Assembly (NCBI RefSeq): GCF_030816965.1
Contig: NZ_JAUSYQ010000002.1
Span: 2,389,001-2,453,000, forward strand
DNA from: Streptomyces canus
GTDB lineage: Bacteria > Actinomycetota > Actinomycetes > Streptomycetales > Streptomycetaceae
Direction of reading: 5' to 3'
Length of the DNA: 64,000 bases
The translations under genes and the position numbers were made by a program. Of the stretch, positions 15,616-23,091 are shown in pieces. The notes beneath the pieces were generated by a model, which had not been told where the DNA came from, searched no databases, and saw only the letters and a list, made by a program, of their open reading frames with translations. Position 1 is the first letter of the stretch. The number at the start of each line of letters is the position of its first letter.

Positions 15616-16547
15616 TTGGAACCGCCTCCGAACTTGCTCAGCCGCAGGTACACCATCGAGCAGAAGAGCAGGATCACGAACGCGACCGTGGTCAGGGCGG
15701 ACGCGTAGCCGAAGTTGTGGGCGTCGACGCTGGTGTTGGCGATGTAGAGCGGGAGGGTGGTCGTCTCCCCCGCGGGTCCGCCGCCGGTCAGTGTGTAGAG
15801 CAGGTCGACGTTGTTGAACTCCCACACCGCGCGCAGCAGTGTGGACAGGATGATCGCGTCCTTCAGATGGGGCAGCGTGATGTGCCAGAACTGCTTGATC
15901 GTGCTGGCCCCGTCGACCTCTGCGGCCTCGTACAGGTCCTTCGAGACGGACTGGAGGTCGGCGAGGATCAGGATCGCGAAGAAGGGCACCCCGCGCCACA
16001 GGTCGGCGACGACCGCCGCCGAGAAGACGGTGGAGGTGTCCGACAGCCAGCTGGTGCCGTAGGAGCCGATGCCCATGTCGGCGAGGTAACGGGTGATGCC
16101 CGTCTGGGAGTTGTAGAGCAGCACCCAGATCGCGGAGGTCAGCACCCCGGAGACGGCCCATGGTGAGAAGACCATCGCGCGCCCCAGCCCCCGGCCCACG
16201 AAGGTCTGGTTGACGATCAGCGCGAGCGCCAGGCCGAACAGCAGCTGGAGTCCGACCTCGACGAAGACCCACTTGGCGCTGAAGGTCAGGGTGTCCCAGA
16301 ACTGCGGGTCCTTGGTGAAGATCTGGACGAAGTTGTCGAAGCCCGCGTACCCGTTCCGCCACGGCTTGGTGGGGTTGTAGTTCTGCAGGCTGTAGTAGAA
16401 GACGCTGATGACCGGGTAGGCGATGAAGCCCAGCATCAGCAGGGCCGCCGGCGCGATCAGCAGGTACGGCAGTCTGCGCGGCGTGGCGGAGGCACGGCGC
16501 CGCCGGGGTGGCGCGGGCGGTTTCGCCACGGCTGCGGCTTGGGCCAT
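15612..16547 (-). CDS. Carbohydrate ABC transporter permease (CUT1, first subunit)
   Basis: The 311-residue MalF-type permease has a basic, Pro-rich cytoplasmic N-terminus and six helices, starting with LLIAPAALLMLGFIAYPVIS. The EAA loop reads YEAAEVDGASTIKQFWHI. It forms the membrane channel with the next gene, which it overlaps by four bases. It starts after a 129-base gap that holds two palindromes, so this transporter-enzyme section could have its own promoter and operator in addition to read-through from the dehydratase. Confidence 0.92.
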   Translation of the reverse strand: MAQAAAVAKPPAPPRRRRASATPRRLPYLLIAPAALLMLGFIAYPVISVFYYSLQNYNPTKPWRNGYAGFDNFVQIFTKDPQFWDTLTFSAKWVFVEVGLQLLFGLALALIVNQTFVGRGLGRAMVFSPWAVSGVLTSAIWVLLYNSQTGITRYLADMGIGSYGTSWLSDTSTVFSAAVVADLWRGVPFFAILILADLQSVSKDLYEAAEVDGASTIKQFWHITLPHLKDAIILSTLLRAVWEFNNVDLLYTLTGGGPAGETTTLPLYIANTSVDAHNFGYASALTTVAFVILLFCSMVYLRLSKFGGGSK

Positions 16548-16567
16548 GACTGTTCTCCGTTCTCAGT

Positions 16568-16585
16568 ACGTCGGACGTGCGACGT
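16568..16585. promoter_or_regulatory. 18-bp palindrome upstream of the pectin transporter genes
   Basis: The sequence ACGTCGGACGTGCGACGT is a palindrome except for one symmetric pair. It lies 21-38 bases before the permease start in the only sizeable gap between the dehydratase and permease genes. A regulator-binding site is inferred; no matching regulator can be assigned. Confidence 0.5.
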
Positions 16586-16598
16586 GCGTTCGTCGTGC

Positions 16599-16613
16599 GG
16601 GAAGCGCTTTCTC
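16599..16613. promoter_or_regulatory. LacI-type operator-like site
   Basis: GGGAAGCGCTTTCTC has the AAGCGCTT core with a central CG that is typical of LacI-family operators in Streptomyces sugar operons. A second perfect palindrome with this core (GCAAGCGCTTGC, 9320-9331) lies inside the start of the PL1-CE8 gene. Confidence 0.4.
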
Positions 16614-16676
16614 TCTGCACAGGGTTGTGCCAGGTCGTGCTGTGCGATGGTGCCGCCCGCCCGAGCGGGTCGTGGT

Positions 16677-18407
16677 TCAGCTCGCGTACGGGTCGGCGAC
16701 CTTGCCCGGGCGGGCGAGGAACTCGAAGTCGCAGCCGGTGTCGGCCTGGGTGATCTGTTCGTTGTAGAGCGCGCCGTAGCCGCGCTCGTAACGCGCGGGC
16801 GGCGGTGTCCACTCCGCCCGTCGGCGCTCCAACTCCTCGTCGTCCACGTTGAGTTGGAGGACGCGTGCCTCGACATCGAGGGTGATGTCGTCCCCGGTCC
16901 GTACGAGGCCGAGCGGTCCGCCGACGTACGACTCGGGCGCCACGTGCAGCACACATGTGCCGTAGCTCGTCCCGCTCATCCGGGCGTCGGAGATCCGGAC
17001 CATGTCCCGCACGCCCTGCTTGAGCAGGTGGTCCGGGATCGGCAGCATCCCGTACTCGGGCATGCCCGGGCCGCCCTTGGGACCGGCGTTGCGCAGCACC
17101 AGCACGCTGTCGGCGGTGATGTTCAACGCCGGGTCGTTGATGGTGCGTTGCATGGTCCTGTAGTCGTCGAAGACGACCGCGGTGCCGGTGTGCTTGAGCA
17201 GGTGCCGTTCGGCGGAGATGTGCTTGATGACGGCGCCGTCCGGACAGAGGTTGCCGCGCAGGACGGCGACTCCGCCCTCGGTCGCGACCGGGTTGTCCCG
17301 GGTGCGGATGACGTCGTCGTCGTGGACTTCGGCGCCCTCGATCTGCTCCCCCAGGGTGCCGTTCACGGTCGGCCGGTCCAGGTGGAGCAGGTCGGTGATC
17401 CGCGAGAGGAAGGCGGGCAGACCGCCGGCGAAGTAGAAGTCCTCCATGAGGTACGTCTGTCCGCCGGGCCGGACGTTCGCCAGCACCGGCACGGTACGCG
17501 CGATGCGGTCGAAGTCGTCCAGGGTGAGCTTGATGCCCGCCCGGCCGGCCATGGCGATCAGATGGATGACCGCGTTGGTGGAGCCGCCGAGCCCGAGCAC
17601 CGTGGTGACGGCGTCCTCGAAGGCCTCGCGGGTGAGGATCTCGGACGGCCTCGGGCCGGTCCAGGCGAGTTCCACGGCGCGCCGCCCGGAGGCCGCGGCC
17701 ATCCGCTCGTGCGCGGAGTCGACGGCCGGGATGGACGAGGCACCCGGCAGGGTCATGCCGAGGGTCTCCGCCGCCGCGGTCATCGTGGACGCGGTCCCCA
17801 TGGTCATGCAGTGACCGGGAGAACGCGCCAACCCGCCCTGGAGCTCCCGCAGTTCACAGTCCGTCAGGTTGCCCGCGCGGTGCTCGTCCCAGTACTTCCA
17901 CATGTCGGTGCCGGACCCGAGGGTCTCGCCCCGCCAGTGCCCCGGCAGCATCGGCCCCGCGGGCACGAAGATCGAGGTGACATCGGCCGAGGCGGCGCCC
18001 ATGAGCAGCGCAGGCGTCGACTTGTCGCAGCCGCCGAGCAGCACCGCCGCGTCGATCGGATACGACCGCAGCAGCTCCTCCGTCTCCATCGCGAGGAGGT
18101 TGCGGTAGAGCATCGGGGTGGGCTTCTGGTACGTCTCCGAGAGGGTGGAGACCGGGAATTCGAGCGGGAAGCCCCCGGCCTGCCACACCCCCCGCTTGAC
18201 CGCCTCGGCGCGCTCGCGCAGATGAACGTGGCAGGGGTTGATGTCCGACCAGGTGTTGAGGACGGCGATCACCGGGCGGCCCCGGTATTCCTCGGCCTCG
18301 TAACCGAGCTGGCGCATACGGGCGTTGTGCGACCAGGTCCGCAGCTGACCCTCGGTGCCGTACCACTGATGACTTCTGAGCTCTTCGGGACGCTTCCTGT
18401 CGGTCAT
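16677..18407 (-). CDS. IlvD/EDD-family sugar-acid dehydratase (L-arabonate dehydratase-like)
   Basis: The 576-residue protein belongs to the IlvD/Edd family of Fe-S dehydratases. Cluster and active-site motifs are NTWSDINPCHVH, LLGGCDKSTPALLMGA, ARSPGHCMTMGTASTM and the C-terminal RISDARMSGTSYGT. Its length and sequence style fit the sugar-acid branch (L-arabonate or related aldonates) better than dihydroxy-acid dehydratase. Coupled by ATGA to the DHDPS-family gene, it would make a 2-keto-3-deoxy acid that the partner converts to alpha-ketoglutarate semialdehyde. GH43-released arabinose or galacturonate-derived aldarate are the plausible sources. The exact substrate is inferred. Confidence 0.85.
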   Translation of the reverse strand: MTDRKRPEELRSHQWYGTEGQLRTWSHNARMRQLGYEAEEYRGRPVIAVLNTWSDINPCHVHLRERAEAVKRGVWQAGGFPLEFPVSTLSETYQKPTPMLYRNLLAMETEELLRSYPIDAAVLLGGCDKSTPALLMGAASADVTSIFVPAGPMLPGHWRGETLGSGTDMWKYWDEHRAGNLTDCELRELQGGLARSPGHCMTMGTASTMTAAAETLGMTLPGASSIPAVDSAHERMAAASGRRAVELAWTGPRPSEILTREAFEDAVTTVLGLGGSTNAVIHLIAMAGRAGIKLTLDDFDRIARTVPVLANVRPGGQTYLMEDFYFAGGLPAFLSRITDLLHLDRPTVNGTLGEQIEGAEVHDDDVIRTRDNPVATEGGVAVLRGNLCPDGAVIKHISAERHLLKHTGTAVVFDDYRTMQRTINDPALNITADSVLVLRNAGPKGGPGMPEYGMLPIPDHLLKQGVRDMVRISDARMSGTSYGTCVLHVAPESYVGGPLGLVRTGDDITLDVEARVLQLNVDDEELERRRAEWTPPPARYERGYGALYNEQITQADTGCDFEFLARPGKVADPYAS

Positions 18408-19315
18408 ATCGACCACCCGGCGGCTATCGCGGCGACCTCGGCGCGCTCGGCCTCGGGCAGCTCGCGGCTCGGCGGGCGCACTTCGCGGCGGCACAGGCCG
18501 AGGGAGGCGAGGGCCTCCTTGACGACGGTGACGTTGTCGGCGGAGCCGTTCGCCGCGCGGAGTTCCTCGAAGCGGCGGATCTGCTCCCAGACCTTCATGG
18601 CGGCCGGGTAGTCACCGGACCGAAGCGCCTCGATCATGTTCAGCGAAACCGCGGGGGCGACGTTGACCAGCCCCGAGGTGAAGCCGGTGGCACCGGCCGA
18701 GAAGTAGGAGGGCGCGTAGGGCTCGGCGAGCCCGGCGACCCACACGAAGCGGTCGAGTCCCGCGTCCCGTGCGAAGGCGCCGAACCTGGCCGCGTCCGGG
18801 ACGGCGTACTTCACGCCGATCACGTTCGGGCAGGCGTCGGCGAGTTCGGCGAGGCGGTCGCCGCCGAGCTGGGCGTTGCGGATGTACGGAACGACTCCCA
18901 GCTCCGGGACGGCCGAGGCGATCGCGCGGTGGTAGTCGACCCAGCCGCCCTGCGAGACGTAGGGGTGGACGGGCTGGTGGATCATGACCATCCCGGCGCC
19001 GAGCTCGCCGGCGTGGCGGGCGGAGGCCACGGCGGTCGGGACGTCGTGACCGACGCCGACGAGGATGTTCGCCCGGTCCCCGGCCTCCTCGACGGTCAAC
19101 TCGGTGACCAGGCGGCGCTCTTCGGGGGTGAGGGCGTAGAACTCGCCGGTGTTCCCGTTGGGGGTGAGGGTGGTGATCCCTCCGTCGAGCAGCCGACGCA
19201 GCAGGGCCCGGTGGGTGTCCTGGTCGACGGTGCCGTCCTCGGCGAACGGAGTCACCGGGATCGCCACCACGTCGGCCAGGGCCGCTCGCCGGGTCTCGAA
19301 CGTCTCGCTGCTCAT
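18404..19315 (-). CDS. DHDPS/NAL-family 2-keto-3-deoxy acid dehydratase or aldolase
   Basis: The 303-residue TIM-barrel enzyme has the Schiff-base Lys169 in VIGVKYAVPD and Tyr144 in VVPYIRN, plus the substrate loop NGNTGEFYALTPEE near residues 53-66. This marks the DapA/KdgD/NanA superfamily. It sits between the GntR regulator and the IlvD-type dehydratase with four-base overlaps on both sides. A role as 2-keto-3-deoxy-arabonate or 5-dehydro-4-deoxyglucarate dehydratase is likely. It is only distantly similar to the KdgD at 24185-25126, so the two probably have different substrates. Confidence 0.82.
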   Translation of the reverse strand: MSSETFETRRAALADVVAIPVTPFAEDGTVDQDTHRALLRRLLDGGITTLTPNGNTGEFYALTPEERRLVTELTVEEAGDRANILVGVGHDVPTAVASARHAGELGAGMVMIHQPVHPYVSQGGWVDYHRAIASAVPELGVVPYIRNAQLGGDRLAELADACPNVIGVKYAVPDAARFGAFARDAGLDRFVWVAGLAEPYAPSYFSAGATGFTSGLVNVAPAVSLNMIEALRSGDYPAAMKVWEQIRRFEELRAANGSADNVTVVKEALASLGLCRREVRPPSRELPEAERAEVAAIAAGWSI

Positions 19316-19968
19316 TCCTGACCTTCCTGGTCCAGCACTCCGGGGAACGCTCGTTCCACGAAGGACGCGATGTGGGCGTGCAGGGCGCGGGCCGCTCCGT
19401 CCGCGTCGCCCTCCAGGGCGAGCCGCAGGATCTCCCGGTGCTCGCCCGCCTCCCGTTCCCAGGAGGGCGAGGCCGCCCAGGCGACGGCGGAGACCAGGGC
19501 GGCCTGGTCGCGGACCTCGTCGAGCATCCGGCCGAGCAGCGGGTTGCCGCAGGGCAGGTAGAGGGAGCGGTGGAACTCCCGGTTGGCGAGGGAGCGTTCG
19601 GCGGTGTCGGTGGCGTCGTCGGCCCGGGTCAGCGCGTCTCGGGCGGCGTCGAGGGACGCCCCGCGCCGTACGGCCCGCTTCAGCGCCTCGGGTTCGAGGA
19701 GCAGCCGGACGTCGTAGACCTCGCGCGCCATGTCCGCGTCCACCATGCGCACCGTGACGCCCTTGTACTGGCTCATCACGACGAGTCCGGTCCCGGCCAG
19801 AGTCTTGAGCGCCTCGCGCACCGGGGTCTTGGACACCCCGAACTGTGCGGCGAGTTCGGTCTCCACCAGGGCCTGACCAGGCGTCAGACGCCCGGTGAGG
19901 ATGCGGCGTTTGATCTCCTCCAGCACGTACTGCGTGCGGGAGGGGATCGGCGTGGGCACAGAGGTCAT
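19312..19968 (-). CDS. GntR-family regulator, FCD subfamily
   Basis: The 218-residue protein has an N-terminal winged helix (LEEIKRRILTGRLTPGQALVETELAAQFGVS in successive segments, then KTPVREALKTL) and an all-helical FCD ligand domain with metal-binding His residues (SLANREFHRSLY, EHREIL, LHAHIA). FCD regulators often sense sugar acids such as uronates. It is the first gene of the pectin operon and overlaps the DHDPS-family gene by four bases. A palindrome just after its promoter -10 box suggests autoregulation. Confidence 0.9.
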   Translation of the reverse strand: MTSVPTPIPSRTQYVLEEIKRRILTGRLTPGQALVETELAAQFGVSKTPVREALKTLAGTGLVVMSQYKGVTVRMVDADMAREVYDVRLLLEPEALKRAVRRGASLDAARDALTRADDATDTAERSLANREFHRSLYLPCGNPLLGRMLDEVRDQAALVSAVAWAASPSWEREAGEHREILRLALEGDADGAARALHAHIASFVERAFPGVLDQEGQE

Positions 19969-19979
19969 GCGCGCCTCTC

Positions 19980-20035
19980 GGATCTCGCGTATCGGATCTT
20001 GCGTATCTGATCTCGCGTATCGCGTCTCATATATG
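19980..20035. repeat. 14-bp tandem repeat in the GntR leader
   Basis: Three near-identical 14-mers follow each other: GGATCTCGCGTATC, GGATCTTGCGTATC and TGATCTCGCGTATC, plus a degenerate fourth unit. They lie 12-67 bases before the regulator start. The period is not a multiple of three, so this is not coding. The last unit ends with the palindrome CATATATG (20028-20035). Confidence 0.85.
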
Positions 20036-20036
20036 A

Positions 20037-20049
20037 CGTACGAAGTACG
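20037..20049. promoter_or_regulatory. Operator-like palindrome CGTACGAAGTACG
   Basis: Five-base arms CGTAC/GTACG flank a three-base centre. The site begins about eight bases after the proposed -10 box, so it should cover the transcription start, a usual place for repression by GntR/FCD proteins. Confidence 0.5.
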
Positions 20050-20057
20050 ACGCGTTG

Positions 20058-20087
20058 AAGGTAGGGAGGGGCGCGATGTTTCGTCAA
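20058..20087 (-). promoter_or_regulatory. Probable promoter of the pectin operon
   Basis: On the minus strand TTGACG (20087-20082) and TACCTT (20063-20058) are separated by 18 bases, close to the vegetative Streptomyces consensus. Transcription would start near 20051, giving a leader of roughly 80 bases to the GntR start. Confidence 0.6.
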
Positions 20088-20129
20088 TGCTTCTGGCAAA
20101 GGAAGTTGAAGTTGCGGTGAAGACGAGGG

Positions 20130-20885
20130 TCAGACGAGCCGGGTGGCGCCCTCGAAGGCCGTACTGGTGCGCCCGGCGAAGGCGACGGCCGCGCGTGCGG
20201 TGGCCGCCTCCCTGGTGAGCGTGGGTCCGACGTGGGTGACGATCAGTTCGCGCGCCCCGGCCTTGCGGGCGATGTCGCCGGCGTCCTCGGGCGTCAGGTG
20301 GACCTGTTCGCCTTCGCGATGACGGTCGATGTCCGCCTCACACAGGAACACGTCCGATTCCGCGGCGAGTTCGACGAGGGCGGCGCAGGGCCCGCTGTCC
20401 CCGGAGTACGCGAGGACGCGTCCGGCGCACTCGGCGCGCAGCCCGTACGCCTCGGCGTCGTGCGCGACGGCCCGCGCGGCGAGCCGGAGGTTCCAGTGCC
20501 GGACGGCGTGGCCGTCGTACAGCGGATGGAAGTCGAGGATGCCCTCGAGGAAGCTGATGTCGGACCGCCCGAAGAATCCGGCGAGCCGATGGGCGCAGCC
20601 GGGTGGCGCGTACACCGGAATGGGGGCGGGCGGGGTCAGTCCGCCGTACGCGAAGGCGTAGACGGCGGACAGCAGATCCGCGCTGTGGTCGGCGTGCAGA
20701 TGGGAGATCCAGATCGCCGTCAGCCGGGAGGGGTCCGTGTGCCGCTGCAACTCCGCGAAGGTTCCGGGCCCGGCGTCCACCCACACCTCGGCGCCCCCGC
20801 CGCGCAGCAGATAGCCGGAGCAGGGGCGGCCCGGCGCCGGGTGCGGGGAGGCGGTACCGAGGACGGTGAGGCTGAGCGGCGGCAT
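20130..20885 (-). CDS. MBL-fold metallo-hydrolase (RNase Z-like)
   Basis: The 251-residue cytoplasmic protein has the metallo-beta-lactamase signature SHLHADH (His62, His64, Asp66, His67). Further metal ligands are likely in YSGDSGPCAAL and THVGPTL. The N-terminal LTVLGTASPHPAPGRPCSGYL is typical of the RNase Z/arylsulfatase-like branch widespread in actinomycetes. Its physiological substrate is unknown. It is not evidently linked to the pectin genes, being separated by the operon promoter region and reading the same way. Confidence 0.85.
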   Translation of the reverse strand: MPPLSLTVLGTASPHPAPGRPCSGYLLRGGGAEVWVDAGPGTFAELQRHTDPSRLTAIWISHLHADHSADLLSAVYAFAYGGLTPPAPIPVYAPPGCAHRLAGFFGRSDISFLEGILDFHPLYDGHAVRHWNLRLAARAVAHDAEAYGLRAECAGRVLAYSGDSGPCAALVELAAESDVFLCEADIDRHREGEQVHLTPEDAGDIARKAGARELIVTHVGPTLTREAATARAAVAFAGRTSTAFEGATRLV

Positions 20886-20959
20886 GGTGGGGAGCGTACG
20901 GTCCGGGCCTGCCGCCCGCCGCCCGTTTCGGTTCCTCTACGGCAGGGTCGTACCGGTGT

Positions 20960-21544
20960 CTACGATGTCCAGCCCGGGTTCCGCCCGCTGAGCCCGATCG
21001 CCCGGTCCAGCAGCGAGGCGTCCTGTGGCACCGGGACGATCGGGCCGAAGATGGCGTCCCGGCTCGGATCCTCCGCGGAGGCCTGGAGGAAGTCGTACGA
21101 CGCCTGGAGCGCGGCGGGGTCCGGGTCGTACGCCTGGCCGGTGGCGCGGGCCAGGTCCCAGCCGTGGACGACCAGTTCGTCGACGGCGACCGCGGCGGCG
21201 ATCTCTGCGGGCAGGTCGACGCCGCCCGCGCGGGTCATTCCGGTCCAGGCGGCCGGGTCGCGCCAGGCCTCGGCGAGTTCGTCGAGGACCTTGGGGAGTT
21301 CCTCGCGCCAGCCGGGGCCGATGTCCGGGACGGAGTCGGTGGGCGGGGTGTCCGTCGTGACACCGAGGTCCTTGCGGGCGGCGTCACGGAAGGCCGCGGA
21401 GAGGCCGAGCAGGTGGCCGAGCAGGTTGTGCACCGCGTACTTCGGACACGGCGTGGCGTTTCCCAGCTGATCATCGGTGACGCCCTCGGCCAGCAGGGCG
21501 ATGACGCGTGTCTGCGGTCCGAGGTCCAGGGGCGGGACGGTCAT
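20960..21544 (-). CDS. TIGR03086-type metal-binding (DinB/maleylpyruvate-isomerase-like) protein
   Basis: The 194-residue protein shows the actinobacterial TIGR03086 pattern: ATPCPKYAVHNLLGHLLGL near residues 30-48 and DELVVHGWDLARATG near 122-136. The spaced His residues are expected to bind a metal in a four-helix DinB-like fold. Such proteins are linked to mycothiol-dependent chemistry by family, but no reaction is known for this one. A GAGGAGC ribosome site precedes the ATG at 21544. Confidence 0.8.
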   Translation of the reverse strand: MTVPPLDLGPQTRVIALLAEGVTDDQLGNATPCPKYAVHNLLGHLLGLSAAFRDAARKDLGVTTDTPPTDSVPDIGPGWREELPKVLDELAEAWRDPAAWTGMTRAGGVDLPAEIAAAVAVDELVVHGWDLARATGQAYDPDPAALQASYDFLQASAEDPSRDAIFGPIVPVPQDASLLDRAIGLSGRNPGWTS

Positions 21545-21678
21545 GCGGTGCTCCTCGTGTTCACGGTGTCGTACGGGGTAGACCGCCCCCGCCCCGAGAA
21601 CTCATCGCTCGCACGTCCGGGGATCCAGGGAACCTGCCCCATCCCGATGCCGGGGCCTTAGGCCCACGATGACCAGGC

Positions 21679-23091
21679 ATGACGAAGACATGGGCGGTCC
21701 TCCACGACCGCAACGCCAGGCTCTTTCTCACCGCGGTGACCGTCTCGGGCTTCGGCACCTCGGCCCTGTGGCTGGTGTCCGGCGTCTGGGTCAAGGACCT
21801 CACCGGCTCGGACGGCCTGGCCGCGCTGTGCATGCTCGCGATGTGGGCACCGACCCTGGCGGGCCCGCTGCTCGGCGCACTGGCCGACCGGGTCCCGCGC
21901 AAACCCTTGCTGATCGGCGACAGCCTGCTGCTGGCCGCCCTGCTCCCGGTCCTCTTCGCCGTCGACGGCCCCGACCGGGTGTGGCTCGTCCTCACGGTCC
22001 TCTTCGTGTACGGCGCCGCAGGCGTCGTCCACGACGCGGCGGAGTCGGCCCTGGTCGCCGGCGCCGTCGCCCCGTCGTTGCTCGGCGGCTTCAACGGGCT
22101 GCGGATGGCGGTCACGGAGGGCATGAAGCTGGTGGCGCCGCTGGCGGGAGCAGGGCTCTACGCGGTCCAGGGCGGGCCGGGCGTGGCACTCCTGGACGCG
22201 ATCACGTTCGTACTGGCCGCGCTGTTGTACGCCGGGCTGCGGGTCCGGGACAGGCGACCGGATCCCCTCGCACCGCCGACGAGCACGGGTGGCGGGGACG
22301 AGCCGTCCGGGCGAACGGCGGCCGCGCCAAGGCCACTCAGGCGCGGCCCGACCGCCCCCAGCCGCCGCACGCTGTTCAGGCGCACGGCAGCCGTACCCGA
22401 AGCACCCGACCTCAGCCACACCACCCCCGGCCTCAGCCCGGCCACCACCAACCGACGCACGCCGTCCAGGCGCACCCACGTCGGCGCCGGAACCCGCCAC
22501 ATATGGGCCCACCCCATACTTCGTCCCCTGGTCCTGGCCGGCGGCACCACCATGCTCTTCGCCGGGCTCAACGGCGCGCTGATCTACGCCGTGATCGACG
22601 GACTCGGCCACTCCCCCGCGTACGCCGGTGCGCTGTACGCCGCCCAAGGCGCCGGTTCCGTGGCGGTGGGGCTGATCTCCGGGCCCGCTCTGCGCCGGCT
22701 GGGCGAGCGCCGGTTCGCCGCGTACGGCATCGCCCTGACCGCCGTCGCCGCCGGTTTGCGGGCGATCCCGTCCGACCCGCTGGCCCTCGCATGCAGTGCG
22801 GCGATCGGCGCGGGTCTCCCCTGCGTGCTGATCGCCGCGCTCACCGCCGTACAGCGCGAGACGCCGGACGCGCTCCTGGGCCGTGCCGTCGCCACGGCGC
22901 ACACGCTGGTGTACACCCCGAACGTGCTCGGCCTCGCGGCCGGCGCGGCCCTGGTCGAACTGGTCGACCAGCGGCCGCTGTCGGCCCTCCTGGGGGTGGT
23001 CTGGCTGGCCACGGCGGTGCCGTTGTTTCAGAGACCGGCCAGTGCCTCACGGATCGCGTCCAGGTCGCCGTCCGACGCCAACCCCGCGTGA
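21679..23091 (+). CDS. MFS transporter with an unusual Pro/Arg-rich central loop
   Basis: The 470-residue permease has two bundles of hydrophobic helices and the loop 2-3 motif GALADRVPRKPLLIGD of major facilitators; it probably exports small molecules. The loop between helices 6 and 7 (about residues 192-273) is stretched by a Pro/Arg/Thr-rich segment containing near-repeats (RRTLFRRTA, RRTPSRRTH). The 3' end overlaps the convergent gene at 23028-24188 by 64 bases, so the last helix is followed by a short polar tail read over the other gene's end. Ribosome site is weak. Substrate unknown. Confidence 0.82.
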   Translation: MTKTWAVLHDRNARLFLTAVTVSGFGTSALWLVSGVWVKDLTGSDGLAALCMLAMWAPTLAGPLLGALADRVPRKPLLIGDSLLLAALLPVLFAVDGPDRVWLVLTVLFVYGAAGVVHDAAESALVAGAVAPSLLGGFNGLRMAVTEGMKLVAPLAGAGLYAVQGGPGVALLDAITFVLAALLYAGLRVRDRRPDPLAPPTSTGGGDEPSGRTAAAPRPLRRGPTAPSRRTLFRRTAAVPEAPDLSHTTPGLSPATTNRRTPSRRTHVGAGTRHIWAHPILRPLVLAGGTTMLFAGLNGALIYAVIDGLGHSPAYAGALYAAQGAGSVAVGLISGPALRRLGERRFAAYGIALTAVAAGLRAIPSDPLALACSAAIGAGLPCVLIAALTAVQRETPDALLGRAVATAHTLVYTPNVLGLAAGAALVELVDQRPLSALLGVVWLATAVPLFQRPASASRIASRSPSDANPA

